Positions 1-5,559 of a DNA stretch of 10,191 nucleotides are shown here, piece by piece. Both the position numbers and the translations under genes were made by a program. How positions within the stretch are numbered: the stretch's first letter is position 1; each line of letters begins with the position of its first letter. Origin of the DNA: an archaeon (GTDB taxonomy: Archaea; Nanobdellota; Nanobdellia; Woesearchaeales; GW2011-AR9); assembly GCA_020053615.1 (NCBI GenBank), contig JAGVMW010000048.1, forward strand, positions 1-10,191. Reading direction: 5' to 3'. The notes beneath the pieces are model-generated. The model ran no database searches and had not been told where the DNA came from. It worked only from the letters and a program-made list of their open reading frames with translations.

Positions 1-25
1 ATGCGATAGTTGCATCTCATTAAAT

Positions 26-57
26 GAAAACAGGACGGCAAAGCCGTCCTTGTTTTC
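26..57. terminator. Long perfect-arm hairpin, possible bidirectional terminator
   Basis: Two arms pair over 14 bp with one bulged T (position 51) and an AAA loop at 40-42. The core GGACGGC/GCCGTCC is flanked by an A-rich left side (GAAAAC) and a T-rich right side (GTTTTC). That A-tract/stem/T-tract layout is what a bidirectional intrinsic terminator looks like. Many archaea terminate on oligo-T alone, so the role is inferred. No gene can be supported in the 25 bases to its left. Confidence 0.5.
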
Positions 58-112
58 AGGTGGATATGGTGCTATCACTCACAAAACGGACTGTGCCCTC
101 CCTCCGCAATCC

Positions 113-119
113 TTTTAAA
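113..119 (+). promoter_or_regulatory. TATA-like box for the lysine-rich/YHS-like gene
   Basis: TTTTAAA preceded by CC lies with its centre 26 bp before the ATG at 142. No SD motif lies between them; the spacer is C/T-rich. In archaea transcription starts about 25 bp downstream of the TATA box, so the mRNA would be leaderless. Confidence 0.5.
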
Positions 120-141
120 CCCCAACTCATTTCCTTCCCCT

Positions 142-627
142 ATGGCAACCAACTCCAAAAAAGAGGCAAAAAGTAAATCTAAAGCTAAACCTGCTAAAAA
201 AGCTGCTAGCAAATCAGCTAGTTCTACTGCTACCAAACCTAAACTGGATATCAAAGTGGTCAACTCCCGCGACAAACTTCCTGATGAAGAAATGAAGATA
301 ACCAAGCGAACTAGAGATGATGTAAAAGCGGAAATGAAGACCGGTAAAGTTGATGAAGATATTTATACCAAAGAAGGGCAGGAATCATTAGAAGAAGATG
401 ATGAGATTAAAACTTGGGAAGAAGGCTTTATGGAAGGCGCTACTGATGATGGGCAATTAGGCAAGGATGCTTTAACCGGAGCCTCTTTAATTGATGCTGA
501 TAACATTTACGAAGTTGAATTTGAAGGAAAGAATTATCGTTTTGTCTCAGAAAAGAATGCTATTGAATTCTTGAATAAGAAAGAGAGATTGGCGAAAAAA
601 AGTAAAGAAGTGATAAGGTTAGATTAA
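142..627 (+). CDS. Lysine-rich-tailed protein with a cysteine-less YHS/TRASH-like C-terminal domain
   Basis: This 161-residue protein has no signal peptide or membrane segment. Residues 1-35 are a low-complexity Lys/Ala/Ser tail resembling nucleic-acid-binding tails. Residues 36-105 are charged and probably partly disordered. Residues 109-151 resemble a YHS/TRASH domain: a 'DALTGASL' turn, then EVEFEGKNYRFVSEKNAIEF. This lines up with the usual pattern of xxVCGM followed by GKxYyFCSxxCxxxF. The three metal-ligand cysteine positions hold Thr112, Val135 and Ala140, so metal binding should be lost and only the fold kept. The match is by eye. Function is unknown; a basic-tailed binding protein is an inference. 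The ATG is placed by the upstream TATA-like box. A T-run (677-681) downstream could end the transcript. Confidence 0.75.
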   Translation: MATNSKKEAKSKSKAKPAKKAASKSASSTATKPKLDIKVVNSRDKLPDEEMKITKRTRDDVKAEMKTGKVDEDIYTKEGQESLEEDDEIKTWEEGFMEGATDDGQLGKDALTGASLIDADNIYEVEFEGKNYRFVSEKNAIEFLNKKERLAKKSKEVIRLD

Positions 628-691
628 AGTTGGTTTTAATTCTTCAATAATTTCCTGTTGTAATTTACGGTGCGTCTTTTTGTCTCAGAAA

Positions 692-701
692 CTTTTATAT
701 A
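692..701 (+). promoter_or_regulatory. TATA-like box in the spacer before the bshA-like operon
   Basis: CTTTTATATA fits an archaeal TATA box well. Its core centre lies about 22 bp before an ATG at 719 that opens a 13-codon ORF. It may drive that tiny ORF, a small RNA, or a longer leader for the downstream operon. Confidence 0.45.
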
Positions 702-718
702 GTAATGACTATCTTAAC

Positions 719-760
719 ATGATCATTTTAGACAAAGCTTTAGACAAAGCAATTGTTTAG
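719..760 (+). CDS. Possible 13-codon leader ORF built on a 12-bp repeat
   Basis: ATG to TAG encodes MIILDKALDKAIV. It lies at leaderless distance from the TATA-like box at 692-701, and its LDKA LDKA core comes from a perfect 12-bp tandem duplication. There is no SD and no codon-level evidence of translation, so this could equally be chance within a regulatory spacer. Confidence 0.2.
   Translation: MIILDKALDKAIV
727..750 (+). repeat. Perfect 12-bp tandem repeat (TTTAGACAAAGC x2)
   Basis: TTTAGACAAAGC occurs at 727-738 and again at 739-750. A partial third copy (TTTAGA) follows at 756-761. It lies between two TATA-like boxes upstream of the bshA-like operon, so a repeated operator site is one reading. 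A slippage duplication inside the small ORF is the other. Confidence 0.6.
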
Positions 761-787
761 AAAAATACACTCAAATAATCTTGAATC

Positions 788-795
788 TTTTTATA
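788..795 (+). promoter_or_regulatory. TATA-like box for the bshA-like operon
   Basis: TTTTTATA followed by CC is the nearest TATA-like box to the three-gene operon. Its centre lies about 25 bp before an ATG at 817 and 51 bp before the glycosyltransferase ATG at 843. The expected transcription start therefore coincides with the 9-codon ORF at 817, not with the glycosyltransferase start. Confidence 0.5.
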
Positions 796-816
796 CCTAT
801 CCCCGTGAGATTGTTT

Positions 817-846
817 ATGAACATTCATCCAGTTAGTTTAACATGA
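817..846 (+). CDS. Possible 9-codon upstream ORF overlapping the bshA-like start
   Basis: ATG to TGA encodes MNIHPVSLT. The start lies at leaderless distance from the TATA-like box at 788-795. The TGA (844-846) overlaps the glycosyltransferase ATG (843-845) as ATGA, the arrangement used in translational coupling. The glycosyltransferase has no SD in the 12 bases before its ATG, so termination-reinitiation from this ORF would explain how it is translated. Inference from position only. Confidence 0.3.
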   Translation: MNIHPVSLT

Positions 847-2018
847 AATCAAAGAAGCCACTAAATATAGTACAGGTGTTTTATGCACGGCCTCATCTCG
901 GCGGAAGCGGCATAATGTCAATGGAGTTGGCAAAAGAACTAGCGAAGAGAGGGCATAACGTGTATGTAGTAAGTTATCCGGGGACTAACCTTACTCCAAG
1001 TGAAGAAAGATTAGGGATACAAATATGTCCGGTGGAGATGATAGGCTATCCCTGTTTTAAAGCGGAGCCGTATAGTGCCACTTTTACTTCACGGATAGTT
1101 AATCTATATTCGGAAGGAATAGATATTGATATCATCCATGCAAATTATGCTATCACTCATGGCGAAGCAGCCATCACCGCTAAAAGAATCATTGAGAGAA
1201 AAGGCGGAAGACCTAAAGTAGTGATTACCAGCCATGGATCTGATGTGCATACTAACGGTCACCATTCTCTTCTTGCCTCGTCAATAGAAGACACTTTAGA
1301 ATGTGCTGATGCTATTACTTTTGTTTCCCAAGCATTGCAGGACGAAGCTAAAACCCTGTTTCAGTTGAACGACTATGGGCAGGTTATCTACAATTTTGTG
1401 GACGAGACTAAATTTAAGCCGTCAGACCATAAAACAAAAAGCAGGGCAAGGAAAGAGCTATCTATTCCTCCTCAAGCCGTGGTTGTTTACCATGCTTCTA
1501 ACTTTAGAGAAGTTAAGCATACTGATATTTTAGTGGAAACTGCTAATGAATTAAATAAAGATAATCATGAAATATACTTCCTGATGGTTGGTGATGGACC
1601 GTTTAAGACCGAGACTGAAGAAAAAGCGAGGGAAATGTATGGGTTAGGCGACCGAATGATATTTGTGGGAAAGCAGGAAGATGTGAAGCCATATATTCAT
1701 GCTTCGGACATAGGAATTCTGCCCTCTAAGAGAGAAGCATTTGGCTTGAGCCTGCTGGAGGTAATGGCCTGCGGACTACCGGTACTCGGTTCAAATATCG
1801 GAGGGATTCCTGAAGTTATCTCTAATCATGAGACTGGCTATCTCTTTGACTCGGATAACGTCGAAGAGATTGCTTATTATGTCCGGAAGCTGGCGTCTGA
1901 TGCGGATTTGAGAAAAACTATGGGAAATGCTGCGAGAAAAAAAACGCTGGAGCTGTTCTGCAGAAAACGCATCGTAGATACTTATGAAAACTTGTACCGA
2001 AGGTTGGTGGACAGATGA
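843..2018 (+). CDS. bshA: GT4 glycosyltransferase, BshA-like (GlcNAc-malate synthase)
   Basis: This 391-residue cytosolic retaining glycosyltransferase (GT-B fold, family GT4) is close to the usual BshA length of about 380. BshA joins GlcNAc from UDP-GlcNAc to L-malate, the first step of bacillithiol synthesis. BshA-like blocks visible in order are: GGSG (20-23), HANYAITH (99-106, against HVHYAIPH), SHGSD (130-134, against LHGTD), NFVDETKFKP (184-193), HASNFREVK (217-225, against HISNFRPVK), VGDGP (249-253) and GKQEDV (276-281). The GT4 EX7E pair is E298/E306, followed by GGIPEV. It is the first gene of an operon with a deacetylase (ATGA overlap) and an ATP-grasp ligase, which supports the assignment. 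No SD precedes the ATG; see the small ORF at 817. A generic GT4 enzyme acting on a surface glycan remains possible, since acceptor choice cannot be read reliably by eye. Confidence 0.75.
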   Translation: MKSKKPLNIVQVFYARPHLGGSGIMSMELAKELAKRGHNVYVVSYPGTNLTPSEERLGIQICPVEMIGYPCFKAEPYSATFTSRIVNLYSEGIDIDIIHANYAITHGEAAITAKRIIERKGGRPKVVITSHGSDVHTNGHHSLLASSIEDTLECADAITFVSQALQDEAKTLFQLNDYGQVIYNFVDETKFKPSDHKTKSRARKELSIPPQAVVVYHASNFREVKHTDILVETANELNKDNHEIYFLMVGDGPFKTETEEKAREMYGLGDRMIFVGKQEDVKPYIHASDIGILPSKREAFGLSLLEVMACGLPVLGSNIGGIPEVISNHETGYLFDSDNVEEIAYYVRKLASDADLRKTMGNAARKKTLELFCRKRIVDTYENLYRRLVDR

Positions 2019-2698
2019 GAATATTAGGAATTGTTGCGCATGCTGATGATGAAATTAGCTTTGCTGGGTTGCTCCGGAAAGCCACTATCTCTGGAGGACA
2101 AGGGATAGTAGTCTGTTTTACCGGCGACGACCTTAGGAAAAAAGAATTTATGGAAAGTTGTGAAATTCTGGGAGTGAAAGGTATTTTTTTAGGATATCCT
2201 GATTTAGGTTTATACAATCTTGACTGTAAACAAGCTTTAATCCAACTAATGTCAATCATCCGTGAATTCAAGCCGCATATTATTGCCACTATGAGCCGCT
2301 TTGATTATCATCCTGACCACAAGAAAATAGTTGAATTAACAGCTGATGCGGTCGAGTTTGCTTCGCATGGAACTCCAGATGTAGGCTGGATGACGAAAAA
2401 AGTGCTGATGTTTGAAAGCTCCAATCTTTTTCCACGACCAGATTACTTGATCAATATTGATGAAGAGATGGAAATCAAGCTGAATGCTCTGAGTAGATAT
2501 GCCTCACAACTTGAATCCAGCCATAAACGAGGGTATTACTTAGCTCATACGGATAAGTTAGCGCAGCTCAGAGGAGTAATGGGTGGGTGTAAATATGCCG
2601 AAGCATGCATGGAGCTAAAGCTAGGGGTACACGGTAATTTTTATTGTGAGTCTAAGACTATTAATCAAATCGAGAGTTGGTTAGGTGAAGGGAAATAA
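2015..2698 (+). CDS. bshB: PIG-L/LmbE-family zinc deacetylase, BshB-like
   Basis: This 227-residue N-acetylglucosamine deacetylase of the LmbE/PIG-L fold is near the family's usual 230-240. The metal motif is AHADDE (8-13), with Ala where AHPDDE normally has Pro. By family analogy H9 and D12 bind zinc and D11 is the catalytic base. The second motif is HPDH (99-102), with H102 as the third zinc ligand. A late SQLE (164-167) and GCKYAEA (191-197) match the SQ and GxxYAEAF stretches common in BshB proteins. In the pathway it would deacetylate GlcNAc-malate to GlcN-malate. The ATG overlaps the upstream TGA (ATGA), and GGTGG lies 4 nt before it, so translation is probably coupled. Mycothiol-type or glycan deacetylases share this fold, so the substrate rests on the neighbouring bshA-like gene. 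Confidence 0.75.
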   Translation: MRILGIVAHADDEISFAGLLRKATISGGQGIVVCFTGDDLRKKEFMESCEILGVKGIFLGYPDLGLYNLDCKQALIQLMSIIREFKPHIIATMSRFDYHPDHKKIVELTADAVEFASHGTPDVGWMTKKVLMFESSNLFPRPDYLINIDEEMEIKLNALSRYASQLESSHKRGYYLAHTDKLAQLRGVMGGCKYAEACMELKLGVHGNFYCESKTINQIESWLGEGK

Positions 2699-2700
2699 TT

Positions 2701-3861
2701 ATGGCAGACAAGACACCTTATGCAATTGTCTTAGGATTATACGGTGAAAATGGAGTTGGTGTAGTTCGGAGTCTGGGAATGGAAAATATTCCCGTAGCTG
2801 GTTTTCATCTTAACTTCAAATACCCGCATGCTTACCATTCGCGTTATTTACAGCACAAAGAGGCAGCTCCAGATAAAGAATCGTTGCTGGAAAGAGTGGT
2901 CAATTTTGGCCAACAGCAACAACAAAAAGGTGTAATATTCTGCACCGATGATGAGCTGGTAATGTTGGTTCAGGATAATGCTGAGCTGCTTAAGCCCTAT
3001 TTTGTTCTTCCTCTTTCTGAATATGGTAATTTGAATAATCTTACTAATAAATGTGGAATGTTAAAGTTAGGGGAAGCGGCTGGATTCAAAGTTCCAGCAT
3101 CTGCAGTTTTGTCTTCGGAAGAAGTGTTTGGACTGGATTTTCCAGTGATAGTTAAGCCGTCGTACAGCATAGGCTACAGCAAAAGTGATTTTAAGATAAT
3201 TCCAAGCAGAGAAGAACTGTACACTCTTCGTGAAGGATTATTGAAAAAATGCGGAGAGATGGAAGTGGAAAGCTATATTCCCGGTCCGGTGGGAAACCAG
3301 ATAGAGATTCACGCTTATTTGACTTCTTCGGGTAAAGTAATTTTTGGTGGGATGCTGCGGTATATTATCTCTTCACAAGAAAAAAGGTTAGATACGCTGA
3401 TGGCTTCAGTAGATGAAAGCATCTGGATTAAAGAGTTAGTAGAACCGGCGGAAAAGCTTGCTCAGTTACTTCGGTTTAAAGGCGCTTTAGACATTAACCT
3501 GAAAATTAATGATACGAACCATGAGCCCTTTTTTTATGAAGTCAACCTGAGAACAAGCGCTAATCTAATGTTAGATACCTCCTTTGGGCTTAATCTTCCA
3601 GCTATTATTTACTATGACCACACCGGGCAGGATTATTCACGGTTGATGGAGAGGAAGCACCTGATTGGCAAATATTGGATTTCTGACAGAAGAGCAGGTT
3701 CTTCTTTAGCTAATGAGCATACTACTCCAAATACATTATCACAATTTATTAGAGAAGGAGTTCATTCCATTTATGACCCGCAGGATTATCTACCTTTCTA
3801 CATCTCTTCTATTACTGGAAATCTTCCTTTAATTATTAAAGGAGTGAATGTGGGGAGATAA
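2701..3861 (+). CDS. ATP-grasp ligase (COG3919-like), candidate amide-forming third enzyme
   Basis: This 386-residue protein has a pre-ATP-grasp N-terminal domain (about 1-115) with a Gly-rich LGLYGENGVGVVRSLG start and the FCTDDE segment (80-85). The ATP-grasp fold follows: FPVIVKP (147-153, with Lys152 as the expected ATP contact), VESYIPGP (189-196), an IEIH strand (201-204), ALDINLKI (262-269) and YEVNLR (279-284). In the last, E280 and N282 are the expected magnesium ligands. ATP-grasp enzymes join a carboxylate to an amine or thiol through an acyl phosphate. The gene sits 2 nt after the deacetylase, with AGGTGA 12 nt before its ATG. In bacillithiol synthesis the next step couples cysteine to GlcN-malate, normally by BshC, which is not an ATP-grasp protein. 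This enzyme could do an equivalent reaction. Relatives also occur in surface-polysaccharide clusters, so the substrate is unknown. A QQQQQ run (71-75) is incidental. Confidence 0.75.
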   Translation: MADKTPYAIVLGLYGENGVGVVRSLGMENIPVAGFHLNFKYPHAYHSRYLQHKEAAPDKESLLERVVNFGQQQQQKGVIFCTDDELVMLVQDNAELLKPYFVLPLSEYGNLNNLTNKCGMLKLGEAAGFKVPASAVLSSEEVFGLDFPVIVKPSYSIGYSKSDFKIIPSREELYTLREGLLKKCGEMEVESYIPGPVGNQIEIHAYLTSSGKVIFGGMLRYIISSQEKRLDTLMASVDESIWIKELVEPAEKLAQLLRFKGALDINLKINDTNHEPFFYEVNLRTSANLMLDTSFGLNLPAIIYYDHTGQDYSRLMERKHLIGKYWISDRRAGSSLANEHTTPNTLSQFIREGVHSIYDPQDYLPFYISSITGNLPLIIKGVNVGR

Positions 3862-5031
3862 TTACTTCTGTTTTTTCTTTCCTTTATGCATCTCTTTTCC
3901 TAGCTTTCTGGCTACTTCATCCTCTAATTTGTCTAATGCTCCCCGCACTGCCGTTTCTAAATCCCAATCATCGTTGGAAGCGATACAGATGTGCTTGGGC
4001 CACTCTACTCGAACTGAAATAGAGAATTTTTCCCGGCCTTTCTCTTTCTTCCCGTATTCTTTCACATGAATCGCCATCAAGAAACTCAATCCCAGCTTAC
4101 GTTGAATTTTATCTGCCACTGAATCAGCCAGATTTTGCAGGACTACCTTTTGAAATGGCTTAAGCTTAGCTTCTTTTATTCCCACAAATTGAAGTGTATA
4201 CTCTTTAGTTAAGTTCTTTCTTCCTAATTCTTTCAATATACTTCTAGCAGTAAGCATTCCTTTGTAATCTTCTTTATTCATTACCAATAAATCGTGTACA
4301 CGGCGTTCTGCCATCAATGACAACGCTTTATCTAGACTATCTTCTAAAGAAATCATCACTAAATTATCATTAGTGCTGCATGAGGATACCGGTAAGGAAG
4401 CCAAAGACGGAAGAACTCCTTCACAGCCTTTTGCTCGGACGGCGGCGACATTAAATCTTCCTGAAGTATCTTTTTGCGGAGCCCAATTTAAGAATTTTCT
4501 AATTACATCCCTGAAGCTAAGCACTCCATGAATTTTTCCTCCATCGGTTATCGGAACATGATCCACATTTTCGTCATGCATAATTCCTACAGCTTTAGAC
4601 AATTGTTCTTCTCTACTTATTGTAGTTGGATTTGAGAGTTTAATATCTTTAACTTTCATCTTCTTCATCTCTGGGAGAGTAGAGGCTAATCGTGCCAGGT
4701 TCAACGCGCTTATCACTCCAATAATCTTTTTGTCTTTTTCAACCGGAAGATAATCCACATTAGCAGTATGCATTAAACTAGCTGCTTCAACAATATCAGT
4801 TTCTTCAGTTAGAATTGGAGTAGGATATAGATAATATCTCACTTTGACTTCTCCCATATCCACATGTGATTTTAACAGAGCATTCTTTTCTACTACTCCT
4901 AGATACTTATTTTTGCGAAATACTAGACCTACTTTTTTCTCAAAGTTCTGCAGCAGGCTGATAATCTCGGATAGCGTAGCATCTTCATCCAGAACGGCAA
5001 AATCATTTTTAACAATTGGCTTAATATTCAT
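3862..5031 (-). CDS. Four-CBS-domain protein fused to an HPF/S30EA-like ribosome-binding domain
   Basis: This 389-residue cytosolic protein has four CBS repeats at about 4-55, 67-119, 127-183 and 211-271. They form two Bateman modules that usually bind adenine nucleotides. Residues 277-379 look like the HPF/RaiA/S30EA ribosome-hibernation domain: HVKEYGKK, then SVRVEWPKH, then WDLETAVRGALDKLEDEV. The tail is GKEMHKGKKKQK. The likely role, inferred from domains, is sensing energy state through AMP/ATP and controlling ribosome inactivation. The start chosen is the ATG at 5031: GAGGTG (5043-5038) lies 6 nt before it. A GTG nine bases upstream (5040) falls inside that SD and would add three residues. 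The stop codon directly abuts that of the convergent ATP-grasp gene. A large structured element precedes the gene, so a long regulatory leader is plausible. Confidence 0.85.
   Translation of the reverse strand: MNIKPIVKNDFAVLDEDATLSEIISLLQNFEKKVGLVFRKNKYLGVVEKNALLKSHVDMGEVKVRYYLYPTPILTEETDIVEAASLMHTANVDYLPVEKDKKIIGVISALNLARLASTLPEMKKMKVKDIKLSNPTTISREEQLSKAVGIMHDENVDHVPITDGGKIHGVLSFRDVIRKFLNWAPQKDTSGRFNVAAVRAKGCEGVLPSLASLPVSSCSTNDNLVMISLEDSLDKALSLMAERRVHDLLVMNKEDYKGMLTARSILKELGRKNLTKEYTLQFVGIKEAKLKPFQKVVLQNLADSVADKIQRKLGLSFLMAIHVKEYGKKEKGREKFSISVRVEWPKHICIASNDDWDLETAVRGALDKLEDEVARKLGKEMHKGKKKQK
3871..3885 (+). terminator. Oligo-T terminator of the three-gene operon
   Basis: TTTTTTCTTTCCTTT begins 10 nt after the ATP-grasp stop codon, matching the oligo-T terminators of archaea. 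It lies inside the convergent CBS-HPF gene and is the complement of the codons for that protein's lysine-rich C-terminal tail. Confidence 0.5.
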
Positions 5032-5034
5032 ATA

Positions 5035-5043
5035 CACCACCTC
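5035..5043 (-). promoter_or_regulatory. Strong SD deciding the CBS-HPF start
   Basis: GAGGTGGTG on the minus strand complements the usual archaeal 16S rRNA 3' end. GAGGTG ends 6 nt before the ATG at 5031, favouring that start over the GTG at 5040. It is one of the strongest SDs in the window and implies that this mRNA has a real leader. Confidence 0.65.
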
Positions 5044-5058
5044 ATTTTTTAGTTAGTT

Positions 5059-5253
5059 ATATTTGTTTAGCTCGGTGCGGTCAAGATTGCTCGTCGAGCT
5101 GATATTTTGCTTGCACGAAATTAAGTTACCTGCTTTTCTGCGATTACATTATGTTGCTACGACTTTACTGCAAGAGCGGGGCGAGACACAACCTCGTTTG
5201 CGAACTCGGAGCTTTACTGTCGTAAAGAGCGACCGCCGATTGCTAAACAAATA
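5059..5253 (-). ncRNA. Structured leader or ncRNA closed by a 22-bp terminal stem
   Basis: The ends 5231-5253 and 5059-5082 pair as 13 perfect bp (ATATTTGTTTAGC and its complement), then TCGG/CCGA, then CGGTC/GACCG, with only small bulges. Inside are a CTTTAC/GTAAAG hairpin (5212-5217 with 5222-5227) and a GCTC/GAGC hairpin near 5089-5099. An alternative 6-bp pairing (5158-5163 with 5219-5224) would exclude the first hairpin. The segment looks richer in G+C than its flanks. On the minus strand a TATA-like box at 5294-5304 predicts a start near 5272, and the element ends about 15 nt before the CBS-HPF SD. It could be a cis-regulatory leader, an independent RNA, or a small mobile element with terminal inverted repeats. 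I do not recognise the family: no RNase P, SRP or tRNA signatures are visible. Confidence 0.5.
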
Positions 5254-5293
5254 TGGTTAATTTATTAGGATTACAATACCAATAATAGAAGAA

Positions 5294-5304
5294 GTATTTA
5301 AAGG
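5294..5304 (-). promoter_or_regulatory. TATA-like box upstream of the structured element
   Basis: CCTTTAAATAC on the minus strand is a good BRE plus TATA match. It predicts transcription from about 5272, just ahead of the structured element, giving the CBS-HPF gene a leader of roughly 240 nt. The core is nearly palindromic, so plus-strand use is not excluded, but no plus-strand gene follows. A competing minus-strand AAATATAA at 5057-5064 would give an almost leaderless CBS-HPF transcript. Confidence 0.4.
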
Positions 5305-5328
5305 CTTTGGGAGTTGCAGTTATATTTT

Positions 5329-5559
5329 TCAAATAAACTCCGCAAACTCTTCTTCCTCTACTTTTGCTAGTTTTAGCACATTCTTTAATGTACCAATTTT
5401 TAATTGCTCATGCATGGGAACGACTGTGCCTACCGCTCCTTCTGGAGTATCTTTGCGCAGAACTACATGACTACCATGCTGACGTACTACTGAGAAGCCA
5501 AACTTATTACAAAGAATCTTCATACACTCGTTTCCAGAAACTTTCCTAAGCTGAGGCAA
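5329..5559 (-). CDS. hicA: HicA-family mRNA interferase toxin (TTG start)
   Basis: This 76-residue protein has the size and double-stranded-RNA-binding-like fold of HicA toxins, which cut mRNA and are neutralised by HicB. The start MPQLRKVSG, the RQHGSHVVLR block with the expected catalytic His31, and the following VPMHEQLKIGTLKNVLKLA block are the family pattern in order. The start is TTG at 5559: it gives the usual 'MPxL' beginning, and GAGGTGG (5572-5566) lies 6 nt before it. The first ATG in frame is at 5523 and would remove the conserved N-terminus. The gene overlaps the 3' end of hicB by 14 nt, so the toxin is probably translated by coupling to the antitoxin. The rare start codon would keep toxin levels low (inference). 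Confidence 0.88.
   Translation of the reverse strand: MPQLRKVSGNECMKILCNKFGFSVVRQHGSHVVLRKDTPEGAVGTVVPMHEQLKIGTLKNVLKLAKVEEEEFAEFI

Noticed and set aside
1..25. Possible 3' end of an upstream gene (a frame reading AIVASH then stop at 21-23)
   Set aside because: Six codons are too few to support a coding call; only the following hairpin hints at a gene end.
1918..2289. A 123-codon minus-strand ORF across the bshA/bshB-like junction
   Set aside because: It is antisense to two clearly coding genes with conserved motifs, including the zinc motif of the deacetylase. No independent support.
5059..5253. RNase P RNA, SRP RNA or a tRNA within the structured segment
   Set aside because: None of the conserved RNase P or SRP signature stretches, nor a T-loop/anticodon arrangement, could be found on either strand.
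5063..5260. A 65-codon plus-strand ORF over the structured element
   Set aside because: It coincides almost exactly with the inverted-repeat element, has an unnatural Arg/Leu/Phe-rich sequence, no SD or suitably spaced TATA box, and no recognisable domain. RNA or repeat structure explains the stretch better.
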